From contig NZ_CP066783.1 of NCBI RefSeq assembly GCF_019186805.1, positions 372,001 through 436,000 of the forward strand: a stretch of DNA of 64,000 nucleotides. The letters are read 5' to 3'. The notes below the pieces were generated by a model. That model was not told the origin of the DNA. It searched no databases and saw only the letters and a program-made list of their open reading frames with translations. The stretch comes from Comamonas fluminis (GTDB lineage: Bacteria; Pseudomonadota; Gammaproteobacteria; Burkholderiales; Burkholderiaceae_C). Below, in pieces: positions 53,312 through 61,658 of this stretch (positions within the stretch are counted from its first letter, which is position 1; every line of letters begins with the position of its first letter). A program made the position numbers and the translations under genes.

Positions 53312-54775
53312 ATGTCGACATCTCTTTCCCGCCAGGCGTCCTTGACACTGACTCAGCAACTGGCCGAGCGTCTGGCCGAGCGCATTCGCATGCATTTGCT
53401 GCCCGCCGGGGCACGCTTGCCCTCGGTGCGTGAATGCGCACGCCAGCACAACGTCAGCTCCTATACCGTGGTGGCTGCCTATGACTTGCTGCAGGCACAG
53501 GGCTTGGTAGAGGCCAGACCGCAGCGCGGCTTTTTTGTGCGGGATTTTGTGCAAAATCCGCTTCAAGTCAGCGAAAGTAGCTCACATGTAGCTATCAAAA
53601 AGAGAGTTGGCGATAGTCCGCTGGGGCTGGCACCGGGCACGCGCATCAACGCCTCCATGCTGATACGCGGCATGTTTCTGGAGAGCGTGGCGGGCAAGCC
53701 CCAGCCCGGCGCGGGCGTGCTGCCGGCGGAGTGGCTGGATGCGAGCTTTCTGGCCGCAGCCATGCGCAAGGTCACCAGCGGCCCGGCGCTGCGCGAAACC
53801 CTGGTGCGCTATGGCGAGCCCATGGGCGACAGCGGCCTGCGCGAGGCGCTGGCGCGGCGCATGCAGCGCATTGGCATTGCCGCATCGCCCAGCCAGATCA
53901 TTACCACCATGGGGGCCACGCAGGCGCTGGACATCGTCAGTCGCGCCCTGCTGCAGCCGGGCGACCCGGTGATGGTGGAGGAGCCCGGCTGGGCGGTGGA
54001 GTACGCACGCCTGGCCGCCATGGGCATGCGCGTGCTGCCTGTGCCCCGTGGGCCGGAAGGGCCGGACATGGCCGTGATGCAGCGCTATTGCGAAACCATG
54101 GCGCCCAAGCTGTATGTCAGCGTCAGCGTGCTGCACAACCCCACCGGCTACAGCCTGAGTGCCGCCAGCGCCCATGAGATCCTGCAGATGGCGCAGCGCC
54201 ACGGCTTTTATGTGGCAGAAGATGACTCTTACTGCCACATCGCCCCCGACCACGCGCCGCGTGTCACGGTGCTGGACCGTTTGCAGCGCAGCATCTACAT
54301 CAGCGGCTTTGCCAAGGTGCTGGTGCCCAACTGGCGCCTGGGCTATATCGCCGCGCCGCCCGAGCTGGTGGAGCGGCTGCTGGACGTCAAACTGCTGTCC
54401 ACCTTATCCACTCCCACGCCCATGGAGCAGGCGCTGGCCCTGTGCATGGAGCAAGGCCAGTTGCGCCGCCATGCCGAGCGACTGCGCCAGCACCTGGACA
54501 AAGCCAGAACCCGCAGCGTGGCGCTGGCGCAGGCTGCGGGCTGCCATTTTGTGTCTGAGCCTGCAGGCATGTTTGGCTGGGTGGATACCGGCGTGGATAC
54601 CGAGGTGCTGACCCAGCGGCTGCTGGACGAGGGCTACATGATTGCGCCCGGCGCCATGTTTCACGCCAGCCGGGGATCAAGCACCTGCATGCGCATTAAC
54701 TTTGCAACCACGCAGGATGCGGCGTTTTGGCGGGTGTTTGAGAGGGTTGTGGCGCGGATGCGGGAGCAGGGGTAG
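53312..54775 (+). CDS. MocR/GabR-type regulator (GntR HTH fused to aminotransferase)
   Basis: 487 residues from ATG 53312 (MSTSLSRQASLTL). The N-terminal GntR winged helix (LAERLAERIRMHLLPAGARLPSVRECARQHNVSSYTVVAAYDLLQAQGLVEARPQRGFFV) is followed by a linker (about 85-115) and a fold-type I aminotransferase domain. That domain carries TTMGATQALDIVSRALLQPGDPVMVEEPGW, HNPTGYSLS and YISGFAKVLVPNWRLGYI, which keeps the PLP-lysine. Such proteins sense PLP or an amino compound and usually control a neighbouring gene. Linker codons near 53590-53610 resemble the ATAGCT repeat. Confidence 0.9.
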   Translation: MSTSLSRQASLTLTQQLAERLAERIRMHLLPAGARLPSVRECARQHNVSSYTVVAAYDLLQAQGLVEARPQRGFFVRDFVQNPLQVSESSSHVAIKKRVGDSPLGLAPGTRINASMLIRGMFLESVAGKPQPGAGVLPAEWLDASFLAAAMRKVTSGPALRETLVRYGEPMGDSGLREALARRMQRIGIAASPSQIITTMGATQALDIVSRALLQPGDPVMVEEPGWAVEYARLAAMGMRVLPVPRGPEGPDMAVMQRYCETMAPKLYVSVSVLHNPTGYSLSAASAHEILQMAQRHGFYVAEDDSYCHIAPDHAPRVTVLDRLQRSIYISGFAKVLVPNWRLGYIAAPPELVERLLDVKLLSTLSTPTPMEQALALCMEQGQLRRHAERLRQHLDKARTRSVALAQAAGCHFVSEPAGMFGWVDTGVDTEVLTQRLLDEGYMIAPGAMFHASRGSSTCMRINFATTQDAAFWRVFERVVARMREQG

Positions 54776-55025
54776 GTGATTTTTTGTGGGGTGTGGATGG
54801 TTAAGAGGGCGGTTTTGAGGGGCGATTGTCTTTGAACGACCCCACGCCGCCTTTCCAGGCAGTCTCCCAAAGCAGCCATTCAAGATGGGTTCAAGTCAAC
54901 GCTGTAGTGTCACTAGAGTGCTGACTTTTTGCTTGAAGCAGTTTCGAATCTTTTGATCGAGTTCTTCGGGCTGAAAGCACTAGGATATATAACCTATAGA
55001 TTAGCGCGACCAACTCCTACCTTCG

Positions 55026-55634
55026 ATGTCATTGGTGCAGACTTTTTTTACTTCAATCATTACCTCTCTTGACAAAGGGTGGGCGACTTTAATTGCGGCT
55101 TGCCTTGCTGCATTCGTCTCTTTAGTGAGCATGGCCATTTCAATTGCAGCTTCGCGTGCCAATGCAAGGTTAGTCGCTCGCCTAACGGACTCAACGAACC
55201 TGAGCAAGGAGGCTCGTGAATACAGGCTAAAGCAACTAACCAGCTTTTACGATCCTGTTTATACGCTTCTCGCGGCTAATAAATCGATCTTCGAAAGAAT
55301 TGGCCCAACTTCTTCCGCACGACGAGAGAAAAAGTTCAATGACGAAGAGACAGCAGAGGTTTGGCAAAAGCTTTCCAATGAGGTAATTGTTCCAAACAAC
55401 ATCAGGATATGCGAGATTATTCATGCAAATCTGCATTACCTGGCAGAGTCCGAGGACGAAGCGATCTACCTTGAGTTTTTGACCCACGCGCACGCGTACC
55501 AAGTCTTCAAGCAAAATCCCTATGAGGCGTACCGCTTATTCCCGTTTCCCAAAGATATCTTTGAATTAGTAAAAGCCAGCCGGTCTGGGCTTCGCTCGGG
55601 TCTTGCGAAGCACTATCGTCAATCTTTCAAGTGA
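55026..55634 (+). CDS. Membrane-anchored protein of the AT-richer island
   Basis: 202 residues. One N-terminal membrane helix (WATLIAACLAAFVSLVSMAISIAAS) is followed by a cytoplasmic helical domain with 'SKEAREYRLKQLTSFYDPVYTLLAANKSIFERI'. I do not recognise a named family, though the F-Y-x-P-x-x-x-L-L segment recurs in proteins found near defence genes. AT-rich codons differ clearly from the flanks. It is 6 bp before the next gene, so it is operonic with it. Confidence 0.7.
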   Translation: MSLVQTFFTSIITSLDKGWATLIAACLAAFVSLVSMAISIAASRANARLVARLTDSTNLSKEAREYRLKQLTSFYDPVYTLLAANKSIFERIGPTSSARREKKFNDEETAEVWQKLSNEVIVPNNIRICEIIHANLHYLAESEDEAIYLEFLTHAHAYQVFKQNPYEAYRLFPFPKDIFELVKASRSGLRSGLAKHYRQSFK

Positions 55635-55640
55635 GAATTA

Positions 55641-55955
55641 ATGTCACTAATTCACTCTCTCATGCGTTACAAGAACGAGGGGCGTATCGACTCCTTCGAT
55701 ATGCACAGTGACAAGAAGGCAACCGTAAGGCTCCCAAGTCAGAAGTCTTATATTGTTTACATGTCTCGCGACTACATCATCGGTGCGGCAGAGATTGAAG
55801 AGGCTGCTGATGCACCAAGTGCCAATTTCGTTGTTTACAACAGCTGGGACACCCTTGGGCAAGGAGCGTCTCGGGAAGCAAATCGCCTCGGCATGGAGGT
55901 TCACAAGTTCGGGGCTTTTGGCCATCGACTCGATGAACTCAACGCTGGTGGATGA
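55641..55955 (+). CDS. Unknown 104-residue protein paired with a nucleotidyltransferase
   Basis: 104 residues, alpha/beta. C-terminal 'ANFVVYNSWDTLGQGASREANRLGMEVHKFGAFGHRLDEL' is the most distinctive part; it looks like a Rossmann-like or nuclease-like half domain, but I assign no function. Its last 23 bp overlap the start of the nucleotidyltransferase gene in another frame, the close coupling seen in two-component modules. Confidence 0.65.
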   Translation: MSLIHSLMRYKNEGRIDSFDMHSDKKATVRLPSQKSYIVYMSRDYIIGAAEIEEAADAPSANFVVYNSWDTLGQGASREANRLGMEVHKFGAFGHRLDELNAGG

Positions 55956-56241
55956 AGCCATCGATTGGCTGCTGCTTCACTGTCACTCAGATCTGGCTCT
56001 ACAGCTTTACTTATACGGCTCTTTCTTGAGTACCCCTGGGGATGCGGCTGACGTGGATTTATTGGTGATTTATCCGGAGGGGAAGGCGTTAACGGCAGCT
56101 CGAGATCGCCATGTGCTTGAGTCCAAGTTCACAGACAGATTCGGACTGCCTCTCCACGCAATCTATCTTTCTGACAGCGAAAGCTTAGAAGAAGCTGATT
56201 TCATACAGCGGCTACTCACGAAGGCGAAGCGCTTACGCTGA
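55933..56241 (+). CDS. Minimal nucleotidyltransferase domain protein
   Basis: 102 residues if ATG 55933 is used (MNSTLVDEAIDWLLL). The core LYLYGSFLSTPGDAADVDLLVIYPEG has the G-S helix and D-x-D metal-binding pair of the polymerase-beta superfamily (about 27-48). Size and gene pairing resemble MNT proteins, which transfer nucleotides to a partner protein or RNA in toxin-antitoxin and defence modules. The partner here is not a recognisable HEPN protein. Larger in-frame starts upstream run antiparallel to no known homology and are not used. Confidence 0.75.
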   Translation: MNSTLVDEAIDWLLLHCHSDLALQLYLYGSFLSTPGDAADVDLLVIYPEGKALTAARDRHVLESKFTDRFGLPLHAIYLSDSESLEEADFIQRLLTKAKRLR

Positions 56242-56924
56242 ATGCTGCTTATGCCGCTTCACTCAGACAAACGGCGGCAAGTCAGAAGACGATGCAGGTG
56301 TGTCCTGCGGCACACCTGCCCACAGCCTGAATTGCGTGCCGCAGGCGCAGCCACACGGTGGGAGCGGACGGCCTGCGAGATTTGTGACGAAATTGGCTCA
56401 TCGTCTAAGTTCTGTGCTGAGGTACAGCTATCAATTCGATAGGGAGGCTATCTGGCTGTTAGTATCCGGTATTCGCCCCTTGTGCCCACGCCTGCAACGG
56501 CAAGTTCTTGGGGCTGGCAGTTGCACCGCAGAGTGCAATTGCATCGTCATCACTTCTACGGCAATGTGTTTGAACGGAGCGTCGAAGACGTGAAGTGAGT
56601 TTTGCCGTACAGCCCCAAGAACTTGACGGCGCAGGTTGCCCCGTAGCGTAGCGAAGGGGTCGGGGGCAGTAGGGGCCTCGCTCTTTGCCTACTTTCTGGC
56701 TACAGAAAGTAGGTCGGCAAGGCGGGCCGAGACCCGCTGGGGGCGTCTAGCCCCCTGTCATTCAAGCAAGCATGACACTGGCAGTGCTCACGATTTCCAT
56801 GAATGGCTGAGATTTGAGTCAAATCGGCCTCAAGTCAAGGCGTTTCATTGACTATCCGCTATCAAAAAAAGAGTTCTGATATTCAATGAGGCCACGGCTA
56901 GGGCTCAGTGGTCGGAATCAGCCG
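56242..56924. repeat. Gene-free region with several inverted repeats
   Basis: AAGTTCTTGGGGCTG (56502-56516) is a perfect complement of CAGCCCCAAGAACTT (56610-56624), enclosing 93 bp. CCTACTTTCTG (56688-56698) and CAGAAAGTAGG (56703-56713) form an 11-bp stem with a 4-base loop. A CGCTATCAAAAAAAGAG word near 56859 recalls the ATAGCT repeat family. Open frames here (for example 56636-56851) are products of repeat sequence. No gene is supported. Confidence 0.6.
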
Positions 56925-57755
56925 CTACAGCAGCGGCTTGATAGGCCCCTGGTGAATATGGCAGCCGCTTTGCTGCAGCAGCTCACCAAAGGCATCAGAC
57001 ATCAGATATTCGAACTCTACGGGGCGCTGACTGCCAATGGCGTCACCCTCCACCACGCCGCTGGCCGGGTGGCACATCAGCAACCCGCCTTCGGCCATGT
57101 GGGGCAGCCAGCCCGCCATCTGCGCGCCATAGCTGGCGGCATCGGGGGCGTCGAAACCATAGACACCGCCAAAGCCGTGGTTCATGGGAATGCCGCGATG
57201 GCGCATCTGGCGCGTGGCGGTCCAGCCGCCAAGCAGGGCAATGATGGCGGCTTTGGGGCTGCGCCACAGGCCTGCGGCTGGTGCGGTAGAGCGCACCCAG
57301 GGCATTTCGTGCGCGGCGTAGCGGGCTTGCAGTTCGGCCTGCATGGCGTCGCGAAGGCCGGGCAGCTGGTGCACATGCTGGTGGCCGTCGATAAAGTCTG
57401 GCGCCGTGCCCATGGCTTGCTCGAAGGCGTCCAGTTGCTCACGCCAGGCTTTGCGCATTTGCGCTGCAGGCATTTGCCGGGTGTAGGCATTGCGAATCAC
57501 CGTGCCAAGCGCCTGCGCTGCGTGCGTGCCGCCATGGTCTTCCGTCAGATTGAAGTGCAGGCCGACGGAGAGCCGGGGGCGCAGTTCTTTCAGTGCTGCC
57601 GCAGCCTGTGGCCAGCGGGGCGAGCTTGTCATGCAACTGGTGGCAGACAGGCGCGCAGCAAGGGTGAGCTGGCGCACGGCATCATCCACCAGTGGGTGCA
57701 GGGCGTAATCATCAGCGCACAGCAAGATGGTGCGTGAGGTGTTTGTGTGGTTCAT
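56925..57755 (-). CDS. YdjC/ChbG/NaxD-family carbohydrate deacetylase
   Basis: 276 residues. RTILLCADDYALHPLVDDAVRQL provides the metal-binding DD pair (about 15), VGLHFNLTEDHG the histidine near 66 and DFIDGHQHVHQLPGL the HxxH pair near 125-135, all as in YdjC proteins. Family members NaxD (Francisella) and LgmC (Bordetella) remove acetyl from undecaprenyl-phosphate amino sugars before transfer to lipid A. ATG 57755 overlaps the GtrA stop by 4 bp. Function here is inferred from the neighbouring GT2, GtrA and ArnT-like genes. Confidence 0.85.
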   Translation of the reverse strand: MNHTNTSRTILLCADDYALHPLVDDAVRQLTLAARLSATSCMTSSPRWPQAAAALKELRPRLSVGLHFNLTEDHGGTHAAQALGTVIRNAYTRQMPAAQMRKAWREQLDAFEQAMGTAPDFIDGHQHVHQLPGLRDAMQAELQARYAAHEMPWVRSTAPAAGLWRSPKAAIIALLGGWTATRQMRHRGIPMNHGFGGVYGFDAPDAASYGAQMAGWLPHMAEGGLLMCHPASGVVEGDAIGSQRPVEFEYLMSDAFGELLQQSGCHIHQGPIKPLL

Positions 57756-58168
57756 GCGGTGTGGCGTGCCTTGAACGCCCAGAACTTGCTCATGACGAAA
57801 GTGCCAATGGCGACCAGTACCAGCACGGCGGCCAGGCTCCAGAAATAGTGCCAGTGCAGCCAGTTCAGAGCGATGTAGTAGAGCACCTCATTGGCCACAA
57901 AGGACAGGCAGGCTACTGCGAAATAGCGTGCAACCACAGACCAGTCTTGCGCTTTTGACTCTGAAAAAGTGAGCAGCGCGTGGCCGTTGTAGCTGACAAT
58001 GAAGGCCACCAGAAATGCCAGCACATTGGCCGAAAGAGGTGGCATGTGCAGCAGTGAAACCAGCAGGCCAACAACCGCCAGATGCGTGGCCGCAGCAGAG
58101 CCGCCTACCAGCACAAACTGAAACAGTTGCGGCAGCTTGCGCAGCCATTGCAGAAGCTGGGCGATCAC
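57752..58168 (-). CDS. GtrA-family membrane protein
   Basis: 138 residues from GTG 58168, which overlaps the glycosyltransferase stop by 4 bp. Four membrane helices with the GtrA pattern: LPQLFQFVLVGGSAAATHLAVVGLLVSLL, ANVLAFLVAFIVSYNGHALLTF, ARYFAVACLSFVANEVLYYIAL and FWSLAAVLVLVAIGTFVMSKFWAF. GtrA proteins are thought to flip polyprenyl-phosphate sugars across the inner membrane. The long upstream open frame in this phase is the glycosyltransferase read out of frame and is not used. Confidence 0.88.
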   Translation of the reverse strand: MIAQLLQWLRKLPQLFQFVLVGGSAAATHLAVVGLLVSLLHMPPLSANVLAFLVAFIVSYNGHALLTFSESKAQDWSVVARYFAVACLSFVANEVLYYIALNWLHWHYFWSLAAVLVLVAIGTFVMSKFWAFKARHTA

Positions 58169-59169
58169 AGCTTGTCGCGCAGTGGGCTGCGGTCTTCGTC
58201 GTGAGCGATCAGATAAGTGGGGCGGCGTTTGACTTCTTCGTAGATACGCCCGATGTATTCGCCCAGAATGCCGATGGACAGCAGTTGCACCCCCGAGAAC
58301 AGCATGATGCTGGCTGCCAGCGTGGGCCAGCCGCGCAAGGGGTTGCCAAAGAACATGGTTTCGATGGCAATCCAGAAGCCGTAGGCCAGTGCCATCAGCG
58401 AAATCGCGCCGCCCACCATGCTCCAGATACGCAGGGGCAAGGTGGTGAACGAGGTCAGGCCTAGCAGGGCCAGCGAGCCCAGACGGCGCAGGTTGAAGCT
58501 GGAATTGCCCGCGACGCGGTCTTTGGGCACAAAGGGCAGGGCTACCGTCTTGAAGCCAACCCAGGCGTACAGGCCTTTCATGAAGCGGTTGTGCTCGGGC
58601 AGGGCCTTGAGGGCGTCGGCCACTTTGCGGTCCATCCAGCGGAAGTCCCCGGCATTGGGCGGTAGCTTGACGGCGTTGCCGGAGTTCATCACGTGGTAGA
58701 AAAGATTGGTGCCCATGCGCTTGGCACCGCTTTCTGCACCGCGATCGGTAATCACGCCATAGACCATTTCGTAACCGGCCTGCCACAGCGCATGCATTTC
58801 GCTGAGCATTTCCAGTGGGTGCTGGAAGTCGGCATCAATCAGCAGCACGGCATTGCCGCGAGCGTGGTCTATGCCGGCAGACAGGGCGGCTTCCTTGCCA
58901 AAGTTGCGTGACAGCGCCAGGTAGCGCAGTGGCAACTCGCTTGACAGGCGCATGACCATCTCATGCGTGTTGTCCCGGCTTCCATCGTTGACCACCACGA
59001 TTTCATAGTCCGGCGTCAGTTGCTGAACGGTCTGCGCCAGCGCACGCAGAAAGCCTTCGATATTCGCTTGCTCGTTATATGCAGGGACCACACAGCTCAG
59101 CCGCAATGGCGGGCGCGGCAACTGGGCTGGCGGGGCTGCGGGTGCATATTCGGCGTGGAAATCGGTCAT
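58165..59169 (-). CDS. GT2 polyprenyl-phosphate glycosyltransferase (ArnC/GtrB/DPM1-like)
   Basis: 334 residues. N-terminal catalytic domain: LSCVVPAYNEQANIEGFLRAL, YEIVVVNDGSRDNTHEMVMRL, ALSRNFGKEAALSAGIDHARGNAVLLIDADFQHPLEM (D-x-D). Two C-terminal membrane helices (LRIWSMVGGAISLMALAYGFWIAIETMFFG and LAASIMLFSGVQLLSIGILGEYIGRIYEE) match the GtrB-type family. It loads a sugar on undecaprenyl phosphate. It is first of three overlapping genes with GtrA and a YdjC deacetylase. Confidence 0.9.
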   Translation of the reverse strand: MTDFHAEYAPAAPPAQLPRPPLRLSCVVPAYNEQANIEGFLRALAQTVQQLTPDYEIVVVNDGSRDNTHEMVMRLSSELPLRYLALSRNFGKEAALSAGIDHARGNAVLLIDADFQHPLEMLSEMHALWQAGYEMVYGVITDRGAESGAKRMGTNLFYHVMNSGNAVKLPPNAGDFRWMDRKVADALKALPEHNRFMKGLYAWVGFKTVALPFVPKDRVAGNSSFNLRRLGSLALLGLTSFTTLPLRIWSMVGGAISLMALAYGFWIAIETMFFGNPLRGWPTLAASIMLFSGVQLLSIGILGEYIGRIYEEVKRRPTYLIAHDEDRSPLRDKL

Positions 59170-59298
59170 GACGGGGATTTTCGCGCAAGTCGGCCAGCGC
59201 TTTCAGTCGTGTGGTGCTTTGAGGGCCAGACAAGCCCCGTCGCTATACTCACGGCCCTGGGCGCAGGCCCCTTGCTCTTTCTTTTTTTTGACTGTCCG

Positions 59299-60768
59299 AT
59301 GACCGCTGTGCAACGCGAATCTTTTGTCCTGACTGGCCGCTCCGTGGCTGTTTTGCTGCTTGTCTATGCTCTGGTGTGGCTGGGCAGCTATTGGGTAACG
59401 GCTTTGGCTGCCCCCGGGGACAATGTGGAGCAGTTGATCTGGATTCACTCGCTGGAGCTGGGCTATTTCAAGCACCCGCCCATGCCGACCTGGATCATGG
59501 CGGTTGCCGCTGCCATTTTCGGCCCGAGCATCGGGCTGACTTACGCACTGGGCGGTTTGCTCACGCTGGGCTCACTGGCCATTTTCTGGAAGCTGCTGTG
59601 CCAGATGCGGGGAAAAGCCTATGCCACAGTCGCTCTGCTGGCTGCGCTGTGCATCACGTTTTATTGCGGGCGTCTTTACTACTACAACCACAACGTTGTG
59701 ATGATGCTGTGGATTGCCCTGGCCGTGGTTCTGACATGGCAGGTGACCATCAAGCCATCGCTGTGGGCCTGGGCCTTGCTGGGGGCTGTGTCGGGTCTGG
59801 CCATGCTCAGCAAATATCAATATGTGCTGGCGCTGGCTGTCATCGGCCTGTGGTGGCTGCGCATTGGTGCCTGGAAGAATCCGGTGCATGTCAAAGGTAC
59901 TGCGCTGGCCGCTGTGGTTGGACTGCTGGTGCTGTCTCCTCACCTGTACTGGCTGACGACACATGACTGGATGCCCATGCGCTATGCGGAGCGTACCTCC
60001 CTGGGCCTGCATCTGGATACCGCTGCGCGCATCAAAATGTCCTGGAAGTTTGCGGTGGACTGGATCTTCAACCGCTGCATGCCCGCCTGGATTGTGCTGG
60101 GTGTGGCCCTCTGGTGGGGGCGTCGCAAGAGTGGTACATCGCCAAAAAGTGAGCAGCCACGCACCACTGAGGACCAGATGCTGCGCGAGTTCTGGCTGCT
60201 GTGGGGGCTGATTCCGCTGCTGTCCATGCTGGTGCTGTGCCTGTTCACCGGGTCTTTTCTTCACTTGCAATGGGGCACGGCGTTCATGTTCCTGTGCGTG
60301 CCTGCCGCCATGGAGCTGGTGCGCAATCCTGCCATCTGGGGCTCTGCCGCGATGGTGCGCACCGCATGGGTGAGTTTTGGTGTGCTTCAGGCGCTGGTGC
60401 TGCTGCAGTTCTGGCTGGCTTCCCCCATGGGGCTTTCTGGCTACAAGAGCAGTCACCAGAACCATATTCCCGTGGACAAAATCGTGGAGGGGATTGCACC
60501 TGCTGCGCATAAGGCACTGGGTGGCCCTGTTGACATCATCATCGGGCCGCAGGCGCTGGCGGGCCGTATTTCCATGGAGTTGCCCGAGCGCCCGCGCGTT
60601 TATGCGGAGCGCAATCTGCAATACAGCCCCTGGATACATGCGCAGGAGCTGCCTCGCTCACGCATCATTGAGGTGGCGGTACTGCCAGATCCTCTGGCGG
60701 ATGGCTGGATTCGAGCCTATGGCATGTGGGCCTGGCGACCTGTGAAGATCGCGGAAGGCGAACACTGA
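59299..60768 (+). CDS. ArnT-like glycosyltransferase (GT39/GT83-type membrane enzyme)
   Basis: 489 residues from ATG 59299 (MTAVQRESFVLTGRS). About ten N-terminal membrane helices with the first periplasmic loop motif NVEQLIWIHSLELGYFKHPPMPTWIM. A PMT-type acidic residue is present (E in LELGYFKHPP), and the C-terminal third is soluble. It uses a polyprenyl-linked sugar as donor in the periplasm. Divergent from the GT2-GtrA-YdjC operon with 129 bp between, it is the natural transferase partner of that set. In-frame sequence upstream of 59299 overlaps the GT2 gene and is not used. Confidence 0.85.
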   Translation: MTAVQRESFVLTGRSVAVLLLVYALVWLGSYWVTALAAPGDNVEQLIWIHSLELGYFKHPPMPTWIMAVAAAIFGPSIGLTYALGGLLTLGSLAIFWKLLCQMRGKAYATVALLAALCITFYCGRLYYYNHNVVMMLWIALAVVLTWQVTIKPSLWAWALLGAVSGLAMLSKYQYVLALAVIGLWWLRIGAWKNPVHVKGTALAAVVGLLVLSPHLYWLTTHDWMPMRYAERTSLGLHLDTAARIKMSWKFAVDWIFNRCMPAWIVLGVALWWGRRKSGTSPKSEQPRTTEDQMLREFWLLWGLIPLLSMLVLCLFTGSFLHLQWGTAFMFLCVPAAMELVRNPAIWGSAAMVRTAWVSFGVLQALVLLQFWLASPMGLSGYKSSHQNHIPVDKIVEGIAPAAHKALGGPVDIIIGPQALAGRISMELPERPRVYAERNLQYSPWIHAQELPRSRIIEVAVLPDPLADGWIRAYGMWAWRPVKIAEGEH

Positions 60769-60785
60769 AAGAGGCAGTGGTTCAC

Positions 60786-60818
60786 AAAAAAGGCGGGCAC
60801 TGGATGCCCGCCTTTTTT
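60786..60818. terminator. Bidirectional intrinsic terminator
   Basis: AAAAAAGGCGGGCA (60786-60799) pairs with TGCCCGCCTTTTTT (60805-60818), loop CTGGA. It serves the glycosyltransferase and the converging flgN-flgM-flgA operon. Confidence 0.92.
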
Positions 60819-60839
60819 ATGGATTCTTCAGAATCTGTC

Positions 60840-61202
60840 TCAGCTGGCCGCGTGATAGATGCGCGCACGTCCTGTCTGGGATGCGCCGCGCAGGCTGCTT
60901 TCATAAGTGCTGTCATGGGCCGCAGGAACCAGGGCCTGTGTGCGGCGCTGGTTGAGCACAGACATGCGGGCTAGCTGGTCACGCATGAGTGTGATTTGCG
61001 CATTCAGATGCTGGGCACGGTCCAGCAATGCGGGTGTCCAGTCTTCGGGGGCAAAGCGTTTGACGAGTTGCGACACCGCCACCATGGCATCGCGCAGGCG
61101 GGTGCTGGATTGCTCCAGAGTAGCGGCATCCGATGATTGCAGCGATGCCGAGACGGTCTGAATCACCGCATCCAGCGAATCGAGCATTTCTTGCAAAGTC
61201 AT
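60840..61202 (-). CDS. flgN: Flagellar protein FlgN-like
   Basis: 120 residues, all-helical: MTLQEMLDSLDAVIQTVSASLQSSDAATLEQSSTRLRDAMVAVSQL and a second helix LDRAQHLNAQITLMRDQLARMSVLNQRR. FlgN proteins are poorly conserved export chaperones for the hook-filament junction proteins FlgK and FlgL. Assignment rests mainly on position, directly after flgM in the flgA-flgM-flgN order, plus size and helicity. Confidence 0.75.
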   Translation of the reverse strand: MTLQEMLDSLDAVIQTVSASLQSSDAATLEQSSTRLRDAMVAVSQLVKRFAPEDWTPALLDRAQHLNAQITLMRDQLARMSVLNQRRTQALVPAAHDSTYESSLRGASQTGRARIYHAAS

Positions 61203-61225
61203 CGGTTCAGTCTCGAATGGAAGGC

Positions 61226-61540
61226 TCAGGTGCGGGCGTGCACCAGAAATTCTTCGGTATTGGCCAGCAGCTTGTCGGCCACAGCTTCGGCGTTGACGCG
61301 GAAGGTGCCATTGGCAATGGCTTCGCGCATGGCCTTGACGCGGTCGGCGTCAAAGTCGGTGTTGGCACGGTTCTGGTTGTCCAGGGCGCGGGCCGAGGAC
61401 GAGAAAGACACGGGCACACCGGCGGCGCGATCGGGTAAACCCTTGATCGATTCTTCGGTGGCAACCGTGGTTGCGGATTTGGGAGCCTGCTTGGCTGCTG
61501 CAGTGGCCTGCGGCAGATCCGGCTTGTTACCTATCTTCAT
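61226..61540 (-). CDS. flgM: Anti-sigma-28 factor FlgM
   Basis: 104 residues from ATG 61540 (MKIGNKPDLPQATAAAK). N-terminal half is disordered and Ala/Ser-rich. The C-terminal sigma-binding helices read ADRVKAMREAIANGTFRVNAEAVADKLLANTEEFL, the standard FlgM pattern. It holds FliA inactive until the hook is complete and it is exported. A sigma-28-like element lies just upstream. Confidence 0.92.
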   Translation of the reverse strand: MKIGNKPDLPQATAAAKQAPKSATTVATEESIKGLPDRAAGVPVSFSSSARALDNQNRANTDFDADRVKAMREAIANGTFRVNAEAVADKLLANTEEFLVHART

Positions 61541-61560
61541 GCTGGTTCTCCAATCGCCCT

Positions 61561-61568
61561 GTATCGGC
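61561..61568 (-). promoter_or_regulatory. Sigma-28-like -10 element upstream of flgM
   Basis: On the minus strand GCCGATAC, one change from the consensus GCCGATAA, 20 bp before the flgM ATG. The -35 (GCAAG, about 15 bp further up) is a poor match to TAAA. Confidence 0.4.
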
Positions 61569-61658
61569 GTAGGGCGCTGTAGCCTTGCTTTCGACAAGAG
61601 CGCGAAAAACTTGAGGATTTTCTTGCATGGGTTCAGGAATGTGAGTGGTAACTCTTTT

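Noticed and set aside
55641-55955. Reading the 104-residue protein as a HEPN toxin because of R-x5-H (RLGMEVH)
   Set aside because: The protein is alpha/beta rather than all-helical, and the motif lies in a loop before a strand. One match to a short motif is not enough.
56636-56851. A 71-codon frame containing FAYFLATESRSARRAETRWG
   Set aside because: It lies on a palindromic repeat (stem 56688-56713); frames of this kind come from dispersed repeats and are not genes.
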